The notes: generated from the sequence alone by a model not told the origin. Numbered from the stretch's first letter, positions 9,164 through 19,248 are shown. The stretch: DNA of 64,000 nucleotides from Micromonospora inositola (GCF_900090285.1 NZ_LT607754.1:3932001-3996000), one strand, 5' to 3'. Made by a program: numbers and translations.

Positions 9164-9561
9164 GTTCTGAGGAGACCACCGGCACGGCGGCCGGCGCTGT
9201 GGCGGAGGCCGGCGCGGCTTCGGCGGCGACCGGCGGCAAGGCGGCCGTCGCCGACATCGAGGAGGCGATGAAGGACGTCGTCGACCCCGAGCTGGGCATC
9301 AACGTGGTCGACCTCGGCCTCGTGTACGGCGTGCACGTAGGCGACGACAACGTCGCCACGCTGGACATGACGCTGACCTCGGCGGCGTGCCCGCTCACCG
9401 ACGTGATCGAGGACCAGGCCCGGCAGGCGCTGACCACCGGCCCCGGTGGGGGACTGGTCAACGACATCCGGATCAACTGGGTCTGGCTGCCGCCGTGGGG
9501 CCCGGACAAGATCACCGACGAGGGTCGGGACCAGCTCCGTTCCCTCGGCTTCAACGTCTGA
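9160..9561 (+). CDS. DUF59/MIP18-family metal-sulfur cluster assembly factor (SufT-like)
   Basis: This 133-residue protein has an Ala/Gly-rich first 30 residues and then the DUF59 domain: VVDPELGINVVDLGLVYGV and MTLTSAACPLTDVI with the conserved cysteine. SufT-type proteins help insert clusters into target proteins in low-GC and actinobacterial species. It is the last gene of the suf operon and overlaps sufU as ATGA. A long hairpin follows about 20 bases after the stop. Confidence 0.9.
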   Translation: MSSEETTGTAAGAVAEAGAASAATGGKAAVADIEEAMKDVVDPELGINVVDLGLVYGVHVGDDNVATLDMTLTSAACPLTDVIEDQARQALTTGPGGGLVNDIRINWVWLPPWGPDKITDEGRDQLRSLGFNV

Positions 9562-9582
9562 CCCGACTGCGGTCGGTCGTCA

Positions 9583-9616
9583 TCGAGCGCGGTGCCCGCA
9601 GGGGCGCCGCGCTCGA
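9583..9616 (+). terminator. Terminator of the suf operon
   Basis: A 15-bp stem (left arm 9583-9597, right arm 9602-9616, one G:U pair) with loop GCAG follows the last suf gene. There is no U-tract. Confidence 0.7.
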
Positions 9617-9682
9617 CCCGTTCCCGGGACCGCGGCGTGAAATCCGCTTCCGCGGCCCGGCCGGCGCGGCCACAATGACCCG

Positions 9683-9793
9683 GTGACCGATCTCCGCATC
9701 CGCCCAGCTGTCCCCGCCCACGCCGTCGTCGACGCGGGGCGACAGCAGCGGGCCGACGCCGGGAGGTGGTCGGGGCCCGCCCGCCATGGGTGA
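9683..9793 (+). pseudogene. Possible N-terminal remnant of a GNAT acetyltransferase
   Basis: The GTG at 9683 opens a 36-codon frame starting VTDLRIRPAVPAHAVV, which resembles the first strand of GNAT acetyltransferases. It then loses similarity and stops inside the start of the LysE gene. CACAAT 7 bases before the GTG could be the -10 of a leaderless promoter. The rest of the acetyltransferase is missing. The call rests on a short motif only. Confidence 0.25.
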
Positions 9794-10421
9794 CGCCCTC
9801 CTCGCCGGCCTGCTCGCCGGCTACGGCGTCGCCATCCCGGTCGGCGCCATCGCGATCCTCATCCTCGGCCTCAGCGCCCGTACCTCGTTCCGGGTCGGGG
9901 CCGCCGCGGCGCTCGCGGTGGCCACCGCCGACGGGCTGTACGCGGCCGTCGCGACGATCGGCGGCGCGGGGCTGGCCGGCGTCATCGCCCCGGTCGCCGG
10001 CCCGCTGCGGGTGGCCGCCGCGCTGGTGCTGCTCGGGCTCGCCGCCCACGGGCTGCGCTCCGCCTGGCGCGCTCGCCGGCCGGACGCCGGGCCCGCGCCG
10101 GCCCGCGCCGGCAACGGCCTCACCACTCCGGGCCGGGCCTTCGCCGGGGTCCTCGGGCTGACCCTGCTCAATCCGGCAACCGTGCTCTACTTCGCGGCGC
10201 TGGTGCTCGGCCGGCGGGACGCGGCCGACCCGGACGCCGCCGCCGCGGCGCTCTTCGTGGCGGGCGCGTTCCTCGCCTCGGCGAGCTGGCAGCTGCTCGT
10301 CGCCGGCGGCGGCACGCTGGTCGGCCGGGCACTGGCCGGGCCCCGTGGCCGGCTGGTCACCGGGCTGGTCTCCAGCGCGCTCATCGCCGCCCTGGCGGTG
10401 GCCACCCTGCTGCCGGCCTGA
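9786..10421 (+). CDS. LysE/RhtB-family transporter
   Basis: This 211-residue membrane protein has about six hydrophobic segments. The LysE-family opening, GYGVAIPVGAIAILILGLS, is followed by LTLLNPATVLYFAALVLG in the middle, where the family has its NP motif. LysE/RhtB proteins export amino acids or related small molecules; the substrate here is unknown. The central loop (residues 100-118) is Ala/Arg/Pro rich. The ribosome-binding site is not clear: GGGAGG lies about 19 bases before the ATG. Confidence 0.8.
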   Translation: MGDALLAGLLAGYGVAIPVGAIAILILGLSARTSFRVGAAAALAVATADGLYAAVATIGGAGLAGVIAPVAGPLRVAAALVLLGLAAHGLRSAWRARRPDAGPAPARAGNGLTTPGRAFAGVLGLTLLNPATVLYFAALVLGRRDAADPDAAAAALFVAGAFLASASWQLLVAGGGTLVGRALAGPRGRLVTGLVSSALIAALAVATLLPA

Positions 10422-10470
10422 GCGGGGGCCGGAAGCGCGGGTGAGGCCGGCCGTGCCGTACGGTCGGGCG

Positions 10471-11133
10471 GTGACCAGCCGACCCGCAGCCGGGGGCGGC
10501 CGGTGGGTCGAGGTCGACCCGGCCCGCGTCGCCCGCTGGGTCGAGGGCTTCGCCGACCGGCACGGCCCGCCCACCACCACCGTCGAGGCGTACGGCCTGC
10601 TGCTGGCCGCCCCGGACGGCGCGACGGCCGAGCTGCACACCCCGCCCGGGGCCCCGGGCGCGGCCGACGTCTCCGGCTTCGTGGCCGCGGCCGCCGCGCC
10701 GCGACGGCTCGGCCTGCTGCTGGCCCGCAAGGGCGCGGTCGCGGTCGGCGTCGCCGCGGGGGAGGAGCTGGTGGTCTCCAAGGTGGACACCCGGTACGTG
10801 CAGGGGCGGACCGCCGCGGGCGGCTGGTCCCAGCAGCGCTTCGCCCGACGCCGGGACAACCAGGCGAAGGCGGCGCTGGGCGACGCGGTGGAGCTGGCCG
10901 TCCGGCTGCTGCTGCCGGAGGCGGCGACCCTGAACGCCCTGGTCTGCGGCGGGGACCGTCGCGCGGTGGACACCGTGCTGGCCGAGCGGCGGCTCGCGCC
11001 GCTGGCCGCGCTGCGCGCCGAGCGACTCCTCGACGTGCCGGAGCCCCGGCACGCGGTGCTGGTCGGCGCGATCGCCGCCGCCCGCGCGGTGCGGATCCTG
11101 GTCCGCGACCCGGCACCCGACCGCGCCGACTGA
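10471..11133 (+). CDS. Actinobacterial VLRF1-type peptidyl-tRNA hydrolase (acVLRF1 family)
   Basis: This 220-residue protein belongs to the release-factor superfamily related to eukaryotic Vms1/ANKZF1. The defining stretch is KVDTRYVQGRTAAGGWSQQR, followed by FARRRDNQAKAA. The glutamine after GGWS corresponds to the GxxQ catalytic loop that acts on peptidyl-tRNA at stalled ribosomes. The rest matches the eRF1-like alpha/beta fold. GTG 10471 was preferred over GTGs at 10441 and 10453 because similarity begins just after it. It lies 50 bases downstream of the LysE gene. Confidence 0.88.
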   Translation: MTSRPAAGGGRWVEVDPARVARWVEGFADRHGPPTTTVEAYGLLLAAPDGATAELHTPPGAPGAADVSGFVAAAAAPRRLGLLLARKGAVAVGVAAGEELVVSKVDTRYVQGRTAAGGWSQQRFARRRDNQAKAALGDAVELAVRLLLPEAATLNALVCGGDRRAVDTVLAERRLAPLAALRAERLLDVPEPRHAVLVGAIAAARAVRILVRDPAPDRAD

Positions 11134-11218
11134 CCTCAGCCGATGGCGGTGGTGCCCGCGGCGGCCGCATCCAGCCGAGGAGCCAGAGGCGACAGTAGCG
11201 TCCCGTACGAGCGGTTTC

Positions 11219-11243
11219 GCGCAAAATATTCAGTATTGTGCGC
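11219..11243. promoter_or_regulatory. AT-rich inverted repeat, candidate operator
   Basis: The arms GCGCAAAATA (11219-11228) and TATTGTGCGC (11234-11243) are complementary at 9 of 10 positions around a 5-base centre. It is 21 bases before the next start codon and strikingly AT-rich for this genome. This is the size and symmetry of a TetR/MarR-type operator, but no such regulator gene is adjacent. Confidence 0.4.
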
Positions 11244-11264
11244 CGGGCGAAAGGAGTATGAGCA

Positions 11265-11564
11265 GTGGAGTTTCTGGTTGACATGGTCACCACGGTGCCG
11301 AACGGCACGTCAGACGATGAGGTCGCCGAGATGCGCAAGCGCGAGGCGGCGCGGTCGGCTGAGCTGGCGGCGCAGGGCAGTCTCCTGCGGCTGTGGCGGC
11401 CGCCGCTGGCGCCGGGCGAGTGGCGTACGTGGGGGCTTTTCCGTGCGGACGATGCGGATCAGCTGGAAATGGTCCTCGCGTCGATGCCGCTGCGCGCGTG
11501 GCGGCACGACGCCGTCACGCCGTTGTCACCGCACCCGAACGACCCGGGCCAGCCGGCCCGGTAA
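11265..11564 (+). CDS. Muconolactone delta-isomerase-like protein
   Basis: This 99-residue protein starts MEFLVDMVTTVPNGTSDDEV and contains RKREAARSAELAAQG, LLRLWRPPLAPGEWRTWGLF and MPLRAWRHDAVTPLSPHPND. This is the muconolactone isomerase ferredoxin-like fold. Stand-alone members near SDR genes are usually not part of a full beta-ketoadipate pathway, so the substrate is unknown. GTG 11265 has AAGGAG 8 bases upstream; the ATG at 11258 is in another frame and ends after 7 codons. A frameshifted SDR remnant follows directly. Confidence 0.8.
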   Translation: MEFLVDMVTTVPNGTSDDEVAEMRKREAARSAELAAQGSLLRLWRPPLAPGEWRTWGLFRADDADQLEMVLASMPLRAWRHDAVTPLSPHPNDPGQPAR

Positions 11565-11586
11565 GCCCGGAACGGGTCGCCCGACG

Positions 11587-11780
11587 GTCAACGCGTCTCG
11601 CCTCGCGTTATCCGCCCCGACGCACCCGGTCGAGACCCACGCGTTCCTTGCCGGCTTGCGCCCGTCGGACGGATGGGCGAGGTCAGCGACATCGTTGGCG
11701 CGATCACCCATCCCGAGACCGCCGCGTTCGTCACCGGCGAGATGCTGCACGTCGACGGTGGCCAGAGCGCCGGGCATTGA
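11587..11780 (+). pseudogene. Remnant of a short-chain dehydrogenase (C-terminal part, frameshifted)
   Basis: From 11587 one frame reads VNASRLALSAPTHPVETHAF then LAGLRP. From about 11661 a second frame continues GRMGEVSDIV, later FVTGEMLHVDGGQSAGH and stop. Together they match the last third of a classical SDR (the VNAVSPG region through the TGE..HVDGG terminus). One frameshift separates the halves, and the Rossmann fold and YxxxK catalytic part are missing. It is a decayed partner of the isomerase-like gene just upstream. Confidence 0.75.
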
Positions 11781-11824
11781 TTTCGTCGAGGCCGCCCATC
11801 CGCCCAACAGCACGGGAGACCACC

Positions 11825-12190
11825 ATGACCAGCACCGAGGCCCAGATTCTGCGTACCGTCCTCGACCGGTGGAGGTCCGCCGTCAACGCCCACGACCCCG
11901 ATCGCGTCGCGTCGTACTTCACCGAGGACGCGATCTTCCAAGGTCTGCATCCGTACACCGTCGGCCGCGACGGCGTTGCCCAGTACTACGCCGCCCAGCC
12001 CATCGGCCTGACCGCCGCGTACGACATCCGCGAGACCCGGCGCCTCGCCGACGACCTGGTCCTCGGCTACCTGAGTGTCGAGTTCGCCTTCACCGACCGG
12101 CCGGTCCTGGCCGTCCACCTCAGCGTGATCGTGCGCCGGATCGGCGAAGCCTGGTTCATTAGCCACTACCAGGTATCCCGGCTCGGATGA
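11825..12190 (+). CDS. NTF2/SnoaL-like protein (DUF4440/SgcJ type)
   Basis: This 121-residue protein has the cone-shaped NTF2-like fold pattern: LRTVLDRWRSAVNAHDPDRVASYFTEDAIFQG, then LADDLVLGYLSVEFAF and a final strand pair VHLSVIVRRIGEAWFISHYQVS. Such proteins are ketosteroid isomerase-like enzymes or binding proteins; no catalytic assignment is possible here. It follows the SDR remnant by 45 bases and may belong to the same former oxidoreductase cluster. Confidence 0.8.
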   Translation: MTSTEAQILRTVLDRWRSAVNAHDPDRVASYFTEDAIFQGLHPYTVGRDGVAQYYAAQPIGLTAAYDIRETRRLADDLVLGYLSVEFAFTDRPVLAVHLSVIVRRIGEAWFISHYQVSRLG

Positions 12191-12199
12191 CCCGAAGCC

Positions 12200-12379
12200 C
12201 TCGATGACCCAAGCAATGGCCTCGGCCTCGGCGGTCGTCTCGCCCGGCTCTACGCCGCCGGCCGGGACCTGAGTGCCCGCCTCCGGGAAGTCGACGTCGT
12301 CGAAGACGAGCAGTTCGGGGCCGCTCGTGCGGCGAATGACGTACGCGGCGACCCGGCTGCGGGGTGGATCTCCGGTCAT
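12200..12379 (-). pseudogene. N-terminal fragment of a NUDIX hydrolase
   Basis: On the minus strand, ATG 12379 begins a frame with RVAAYVIRRTSGPELLVFDD and TQVPAGGVEPGETTAEAEAI. This is a NUDIX fold up to the first half of the Nudix box. The catalytic REXXEE-G part is absent: the next residues are AWVIEGFGSSE. The frame then runs into antisense of the preceding gene. It therefore looks truncated and non-functional. Confidence 0.6.
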
Positions 12380-12419
12380 CCTGCGCGGCCCGGGCCCCGC
12401 GCGCCGCCCCGGACCCGAA

Positions 12420-12460
12420 AGGACCCCGGCGCGGGTCGCCGACCATGGCGCCGGGGTCCT
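12420..12460 (-). terminator. Terminator of the zinc metallopeptidase gene
   Basis: The arms AGGACCCCGGCGC (12420-12432) and GCGCCGGGGTCCT (12448-12460) are perfectly complementary with a 15-base loop. It lies 20 bases past the stop of the minus-strand gene. Confidence 0.6.
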
Positions 12461-12479
12461 GGGTGCGGTCCGGTCGGCG

Positions 12480-13394
12480 TCAGAGGCTGCCGCCGAAGGT
12501 GTCGCAGGCCTTCGGGTCGCCGGTGGAGTAGCCCTTGGTGAACCACTGCTGGCGCTGCTCGGAGGTCCCGTGGGTGAACTCGTCCGGGTTCACCGGCCGG
12601 CCCGAGCGCTTCTGGATGGCGTCGTCGCCGATCTTCTCGGCGGTGTCGATCGCCTGCTGGATGTCCTGCTCGGTGATGCTCTTGAAGATCTTCTGGCCCT
12701 GCGCGTCCGCCGTGCCGGTGGCGTTCTTGGCCCAGGCGCCGGCGTAGCAGTCGGCCTGCAGCTCCAGCTTCACCGACAGCGCGTTGGCGTTGTTCGGGTC
12801 GCGCTGCTGCTGGCGGCGCATCTGCGCCTCGGTGCCGAGCAGGTCCTGCACGTGGTGGCCGTACTCGTGGGCCAGCACGTACGGCTGGGCGAACTCGCCC
12901 TCGGCGCCGAGCTGGTCGGCGAGCAGCTTGTAGAAGGTGAGGTCGATGTAGACCAGGTCGTCGGCCGGGCAGTAGAACGGGCCGACGCCGGAGTCGGCCT
13001 GGCCGCAGCCGGTGTTGACGCCCTGGCTGAAGAAGACGGTCTTGGACGGCTTGTACTGGTCGCCGAAGACCTCCGGCAGGGCCTTGGTCCAGTACGCCTG
13101 GATCGAGTTGACGTAGAGGGTGTTGCGGCAGTCCAGCTGCTCCAGCGCGTCCTGGGCCGAGCACTTCTGCTGCAGCGAGCTGTTGTCGCCCTGCTGCGAC
13201 CCGCCGCCGTCGTTCATCGCGTTCAGCCCGAAGCCGCCGCCGACCAGCGCGACGAGGACGGCGATGATGATGCCGACGATGCCACCTCGCCCGCCGCCGA
13301 TCGGGATCGGAATGCCCATCCCGCCGCCTCCGCCGGACCCTCGCCGATCGTCCACCTGACTGGTGTCGATCCGCGCGTTCTCGTTCAGCTCCAT
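12480..13394 (-). CDS. Neutral zinc metallopeptidase (YpfJ/KPN_02809 family), membrane anchored
   Basis: This 304-residue protein has a glycine-rich cytoplasmic N-terminus, one membrane helix (around residues 38-60, GIVGIIIAVLVALVGGG), and an outside domain with the zinc motif HEYGHH in YVLAHEYGHHVQDLLG. The third ligand is likely in LQADCYAGAW. Paired cysteines (C in SAQDALEQLDC, GCGQADSG, FYCPADD) suggest disulfides. It resembles the E. coli YpfJ group of putative metalloproteases, whose substrates are unknown. The start ATG has only a weak upstream purine stretch. Confidence 0.9.
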   Translation of the reverse strand: MELNENARIDTSQVDDRRGSGGGGGMGIPIPIGGGRGGIVGIIIAVLVALVGGGFGLNAMNDGGGSQQGDNSSLQQKCSAQDALEQLDCRNTLYVNSIQAYWTKALPEVFGDQYKPSKTVFFSQGVNTGCGQADSGVGPFYCPADDLVYIDLTFYKLLADQLGAEGEFAQPYVLAHEYGHHVQDLLGTEAQMRRQQQRDPNNANALSVKLELQADCYAGAWAKNATGTADAQGQKIFKSITEQDIQQAIDTAEKIGDDAIQKRSGRPVNPDEFTHGTSEQRQQWFTKGYSTGDPKACDTFGGSL

Positions 13395-13643
13395 ATTGAC
13401 CCCGATCACCGATTGATCCGTTTGTGGTGGTTGCGGTACCGGACCGGGTCCGGACGGCATTTTCGGTACCCGATGATCTTGCCCACTAATCCCGGCGGGG
13501 TGGCGCAGGCCGCCCGGTACACTTGGCGGGTGCTGCGCTGCGAAGGCTGAACGGCCCCGCGCCGACGGGAAACATCGAACCCGCCGGCGCTTTCGCGTGC
13601 CCTGAGTCAGCCCTTCCGCAATCCCGAGAGCGAGTACCCCGAG

Positions 13644-15244
<1,601 letters not shown>

Positions 15245-15248
<4 letters not shown>

Positions 15249-15276
15249 CCCCGACCCCGCCCGGGGTCGGGGTCAG
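15245..15276. terminator. Bidirectional terminator containing both stop codons
   Basis: The arms CTGACCCCGACCCC (15245-15258) and GGGGTCGGGGTCAG (15263-15276) are perfectly complementary with loop GCCC. The TGA of the ABC-F gene (15246-15248) and the TGA of the convergent cadD-like gene (15273-15275 on the other strand) both lie in the stem. Confidence 0.75.
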
Positions 15277-15875
15277 CCGGCGAGTTCGGCCAGCCGGGCG
15301 AGGACGCCGGAGCTGACCAGGATCACCACGCCGATCCCGATGAAGACCGCCGGCACCAGCCAGTGGCCGGCGCGGCCGACCAGTCGGACCACCCGGGGGT
15401 GGCTGCCCAGCAGGGCGGCGGCCGCGCACCAGACCGCCACCAGGGCGGCGAAGACCAGCAGCCACACCAGCCCGGCCGCCGGGTCGAGGGAGCGGAACAC
15501 CGGCACGTAGACGGCGATGTTGTCGGACCCGTTGGCGATCGTCACGCCGGCGACGCCGAGCAGACTGCCCACCACGGCCGGCGGTTCGTCGGAGTCCGCG
15601 CGGGCGAGCAGCGCGCGGACGCCGAGCCCGATCGGCAGCAGGCCGAGCAGCCCGGTCCACGGGTCGGGTAAGACCAGCAGCCCGGCGGCGACCACCACCG
15701 CGGCGCCGACCAGCGCGCCGATGCCGAGGTACTGACCGGCCACAATGTGCCACGGACGGGGCCGTCCGGCGCGCCGGGCCGCCACGAAGAGCACCGTCAG
15801 CACCATGATGTCGTCGATGTTGGTGGCGGCGAACACGGCCGCCGCAGCGGCCGCGGTGGCGAGCAGGTCGGTCAC
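15273..15875 (-). CDS. CadD-like cation (cadmium) resistance transporter
   Basis: This 200-residue membrane protein has about five to six hydrophobic helices. It has the CadD-family opening AAVFAATNIDDIMVLTVLFV and GVTIANGSDNIAVYVPVF in the middle, with conserved Asn and Asp residues inside membrane segments. The family includes staphylococcal CadD and relatives of LysE-type exporters. A specific metal cannot be assigned. GTG 15875 was chosen over an upstream start at 15956 because the extension lacks similarity. Confidence 0.8.
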   Translation of the reverse strand: MTDLLATAAAAAAVFAATNIDDIMVLTVLFVAARRAGRPRPWHIVAGQYLGIGALVGAAVVVAAGLLVLPDPWTGLLGLLPIGLGVRALLARADSDEPPAVVGSLLGVAGVTIANGSDNIAVYVPVFRSLDPAAGLVWLLVFAALVAVWCAAAALLGSHPRVVRLVGRAGHWLVPAVFIGIGVVILVSSGVLARLAELAG

Positions 15876-16114
15876 GCGAGGCAGCGTACGGACCGATGGG
15901 CGGGTCGGCGAAACATGATCCATCGACCGGGTGGACTGTCGGAGCCGGTCCGGCAACCTCGTGTCAGCCGGTCAGAAGGATCACTCTATCGGGAAGGTGA
16001 CATTGCATAGCGTGTCGGTTGGCGAAGAGTTGATATCTGGCGCATGATCGTTCGAGGCGGTCTAATAGGTGGGACCGTATCCGAACCGCACAGTCTGGGA
16101 CGTGAGGAATCAGC

Positions 16115-16342
16115 ATGGCAGCCACTGGCACAGCCACCAGCACTGAGAAGGGTCGCCGGATCGTCGGGGCCGAGCGTCAGACGCTCGCCAAGGACCTGGT
16201 AAAGCGGTACACCTCTGGTGAGAGCATCCGTGCGCTGGCGGCCTCGACCGGCCGTTCCTACGGGTTCATCCACCGGGTGCTCACCGAGTCCGGGGTGCAG
16301 CTGCGGCAGCGCGGCGGCGCCCGGCGCCGCAAGAAGGCGTGA
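16115..16342 (+). CDS. Small helix-turn-helix DNA-binding protein (75 aa)
   Basis: This 75-residue basic protein contains RRIVGAERQTLAKDLVKRYT and SIRALAASTGRSYGFIHRVL, a resolvase-like helix-turn-helix. It ends with a basic tail (RGGARRRKKA). Proteins of this kind are strongly conserved across actinomycetes, commonly beside an enoyl-CoA hydratase gene as here. GAGGAA lies 6-7 bases before the ATG. Its targets are unknown. Confidence 0.85.
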   Translation: MAATGTATSTEKGRRIVGAERQTLAKDLVKRYTSGESIRALAASTGRSYGFIHRVLTESGVQLRQRGGARRRKKA

Positions 16343-16388
16343 CCCGCCCGCCAGCGTCGTCCATCAGCGCCGTGCCCCGGGCGGTCCG

Positions 16389-17156
16389 GTGACCGCCGAG
16401 ACGACCGGGGTACGACTCGACTGCGACGGGCCGGTCGCGACGGTGACGTTGTGCCGGCCCGACGTGCTCAACGCCCAGACCCCGGCGATGTGGCGCGCGA
16501 TGAGCGAACTCTCCCGGGAACTGCCCGGCGACGTCCGCGTCGTGGTCGTACGCGGCGAGGGGCGGGCCTTCTCCGCCGGCCTCGACCTGTCGGTGGCCGG
16601 TGCCTCCGGGCCCGGCTCCTTCGCCGAGCTGTCCACCCTCTCCGAGCAGGAGTGCGCCGACCGGATCGCCGAGTTCCAGGGCGGTTTCACCTGGCTGCAC
16701 CGCCCCGACGTGATCTCGGTGGCCGCCGTGCAGGGGCACGCCATCGGCGCCGGCTTCCAGCTCGCCCTCGCCTGCGACCTGCGGGTGCTCGCCGAGGACG
16801 CCAAGCTCTCCATGGCCGAGGTGACCCTCGGTCTCGTCCCCGACCTCGCCGGCACGAAGCGCCTGGTGGAGCTGGTCGGCTACGCCCGCGCCCTGGAGAT
16901 CTGCGCCACCGGCCGCCGGATGGACGCCGCCGAGGCCGACCGGATCGGGCTGGCCAACCTCGTCGTGCCGACCGCCGAGCTCGACGGCGCGGTGCGGGAC
17001 CTGACCGCCGGCCTGCTGGCCGGCAATCGCGACGCGGTGGTGGAGATCAAGGCGCTGCTCGCCGGCGCCGGCGGTCGTACCCACGCCGAACAGCAGCGCG
17101 CCGAGCGGGAGGCGCAGACCCGCCGCTTGCGTGACCTCGCCGGGCGGGGAGAATAG
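16389..17156 (+). CDS. Enoyl-CoA hydratase/isomerase family protein
   Basis: This 255-residue crotonase-fold protein has the oxyanion-hole segment RAFSAGLDLSVAG (residues 60-72) and the second oxyanion element VQGHAIGAGFQLALACDLRV (about 115-135). At the first catalytic position, LSMAEVTLGLVPD keeps the glutamate typical of hydratases. The physiological acyl-CoA is not evident. It starts at GTG 16389, 46 bases after the HTH gene. Confidence 0.88.
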   Translation: MTAETTGVRLDCDGPVATVTLCRPDVLNAQTPAMWRAMSELSRELPGDVRVVVVRGEGRAFSAGLDLSVAGASGPGSFAELSTLSEQECADRIAEFQGGFTWLHRPDVISVAAVQGHAIGAGFQLALACDLRVLAEDAKLSMAEVTLGLVPDLAGTKRLVELVGYARALEICATGRRMDAAEADRIGLANLVVPTAELDGAVRDLTAGLLAGNRDAVVEIKALLAGAGGRTHAEQQRAEREAQTRRLRDLAGRGE

Positions 17157-17256
17157 TAAGGACCGTCAGGGAAGATCCGGGTTACTCGCGAGGTTGTCGT
17201 AGTCGTCAGGAGAATTGACCTGACGGCTCAGGCTGCCCACGACCCGGAGGTGACGA

Positions 17257-19248
17257 GTGTCCAGTCCGATGCACGGCGGGGGCATGGCGGGCTGGAGCAT
17301 GCTCCGGTCGATGCGCAGCCAGGATGAGGTGACCGCGCACCAGCTCAAGCGCGGCACCGCCAAGCGGATCGTCGCCTTCGCCCAGCCGTACCGGCGCGAC
17401 ATCGTGGTCTTCCTGGTCACCGTGGTGATCGCCGCAGTCATCGGGGTGGCGACCCCGGTGCTCGCCGGTGATGTGATCAACGCGATCAACCGCGGCGGCG
17501 CCGAGGCGGGCTCGGTGGTGGTCCGGCTCGCGGTGGTCATCGCCGTGCTGGCGGTCGCCGACGCGCTCTTCTCCCTGGCCCAGCGCTGGTACTCCGCCCG
17601 GATCGGCGAGGGGATCATCCTCGACCTGCGCACCCGGGTCTACGACCACGTGCAGCGCATGCCGTTGCAGTTCTTCACCCGGACCCAGACCGGCGCCCTG
17701 GTCAGCCGGCTCAACAACGACGTGCTGGGGGCCCAGCGGGCCTTCACCTCGACCCTGTCCGGCGTCGTCAGCAACGTCATCCAGCTGGTGCTCACCGCCG
17801 GCGTGATGTTCACCCTCTCCTGGCAGATCACCACGCTCTCGCTGATCCTGCTGCCGATCTTCATCATCCCGGCCCGCCGGGTGGGCAAGCGGCTGGCCGA
17901 GATCACCCGCGAGTCGTACAACCTCGACGCCAAGATGAACGCGACGATGACCGAGCGGTTCGGGGTTGCCGGGGCGCTGCTGGTCAAGCTCTTCGGCTCG
18001 CCCGAGGCCGAGGCGCGCCGCTTCGCCGGCCGGGCCGAGCGGGTGCGCGACATCGGCATCCAGTCGGCCATGTACTCGCGGACCTTCTTCGTCGCGATGC
18101 TGCTGGTGGCGTCGCTGGCCCAGGCGCTCACCTACGGCCTGGGCGGCTGGCTCGCGGTCACCGGCGGGGTGAGTGCCGGCACCGTCGTCACCCTCGCGCT
18201 GCTGCTCACCCGCCTTTACGGGCCGCTGACCGCGCTCTCCAACGTCCGGGTGGACGTGATGAGCGCGCTGGTCTCGTTCGACCGGGTCTTCGAGGTGCTC
18301 GACCTGCGCCCCGGCATCGAGGAGAAGCCGGGCGCGGTCGTGGTGCCCCGGGGCAACGGCCGGGTCGAGTTCCGCGACGCGCGGTTCCGCTACCCGAGCG
18401 CGGCCGAGGTGTCGCTGGCCTCCCTGGAGGAGGTCGCCACCCTGGACCGGACCGTCAACGAGCCGGTGCTCAAGGGCGTCTCGTTCACCGTGGAGCCCGG
18501 GCAGATGGTCGCCCTGGTCGGCCCCTCCGGCGCCGGCAAGTCGACGCTGTCCATGCTGATCTCCCGGATCTACGACGTCAGCGACGGCCAGGTGCTGGTC
18601 GGCGGGGTCGACGTCCGGGACGCCACGCTCGCCTCGCTGCGCGACGAGATCGGCGTGGTCACCCAGGATTCGCACCTGTTCCACGAGACCATCGCGGAGA
18701 ACCTGCGCTACGCCAAGCCGGACGCCACCGACGACGAGATCTGGGCCGCGCTGGCCGGCGCGCAGGTCGCCGACCTGGTCCGCTCCCTGCCCGACGGCCT
18801 GGACACCACGGTCGGCGAGCGGGGCTACCGCTTCTCCGGCGGCGAGAAGCAGCGCATCGCCATCGCCCGGCTGCTGCTCAAGGCTCCGTCGATCGTGATC
18901 CTCGACGAGGCGACCGCCCACCTGGACTCGGAGAGCGAGGCGGCCGTGCAGCGGGCGCTGTCGGTGGCGCTGACCGGGCGTACCGCGCTGGTGATCGCGC
19001 ACCGGCTCTCCACCGTTCGGGACGCCGATCAGATCCTCGTCCTCGACGAGGGGCGGATCGTCGAGCGGGGCCGGCACGACGAGCTGGTCGCCGTCGGCGG
19101 CCTCTACGCCGAGCTGTACCGCACCCAGTTCGCGGTCGCCGACTCGCCCACCCCGTACGTCGACGCCACCGGTCCCGAGCCGGTGATCACCATGCCGATG
19201 GCGACGTACGTGGCCGACGAGGCCATGCCGCCGGCCGCCGCGAACTGA
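17257..19248 (+). CDS. ABC exporter, fused permease and ATPase
   Basis: This 663-residue half-transporter has an N-terminal six-helix membrane domain (about residues 45-340) and a C-terminal ATPase. The ATPase carries Walker A GPSGAGKST, signature FSGGEKQRIAIARLLL and Walker B IVILDEATAHLD. It would work as a homodimer exporting a lipid, peptide or drug; the substrate is unknown. GTG 17257 is preceded by a near-perfect GGAGGTGA. The N-terminus is Met/Gly rich (SSPMHGGGMAGWSMLRSM). Confidence 0.93.
   Translation: MSSPMHGGGMAGWSMLRSMRSQDEVTAHQLKRGTAKRIVAFAQPYRRDIVVFLVTVVIAAVIGVATPVLAGDVINAINRGGAEAGSVVVRLAVVIAVLAVADALFSLAQRWYSARIGEGIILDLRTRVYDHVQRMPLQFFTRTQTGALVSRLNNDVLGAQRAFTSTLSGVVSNVIQLVLTAGVMFTLSWQITTLSLILLPIFIIPARRVGKRLAEITRESYNLDAKMNATMTERFGVAGALLVKLFGSPEAEARRFAGRAERVRDIGIQSAMYSRTFFVAMLLVASLAQALTYGLGGWLAVTGGVSAGTVVTLALLLTRLYGPLTALSNVRVDVMSALVSFDRVFEVLDLRPGIEEKPGAVVVPRGNGRVEFRDARFRYPSAAEVSLASLEEVATLDRTVNEPVLKGVSFTVEPGQMVALVGPSGAGKSTLSMLISRIYDVSDGQVLVGGVDVRDATLASLRDEIGVVTQDSHLFHETIAENLRYAKPDATDDEIWAALAGAQVADLVRSLPDGLDTTVGERGYRFSGGEKQRIAIARLLLKAPSIVILDEATAHLDSESEAAVQRALSVALTGRTALVIAHRLSTVRDADQILVLDEGRIVERGRHDELVAVGGLYAELYRTQFAVADSPTPYVDATGPEPVITMPMATYVADEAMPPAAAN

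Noticed and set aside
11258..11281. ATG 11258 as the start of the isomerase-like gene
   Set aside because: It is in another frame and stops after seven codons; GTG 11265 gives the family N-terminus.
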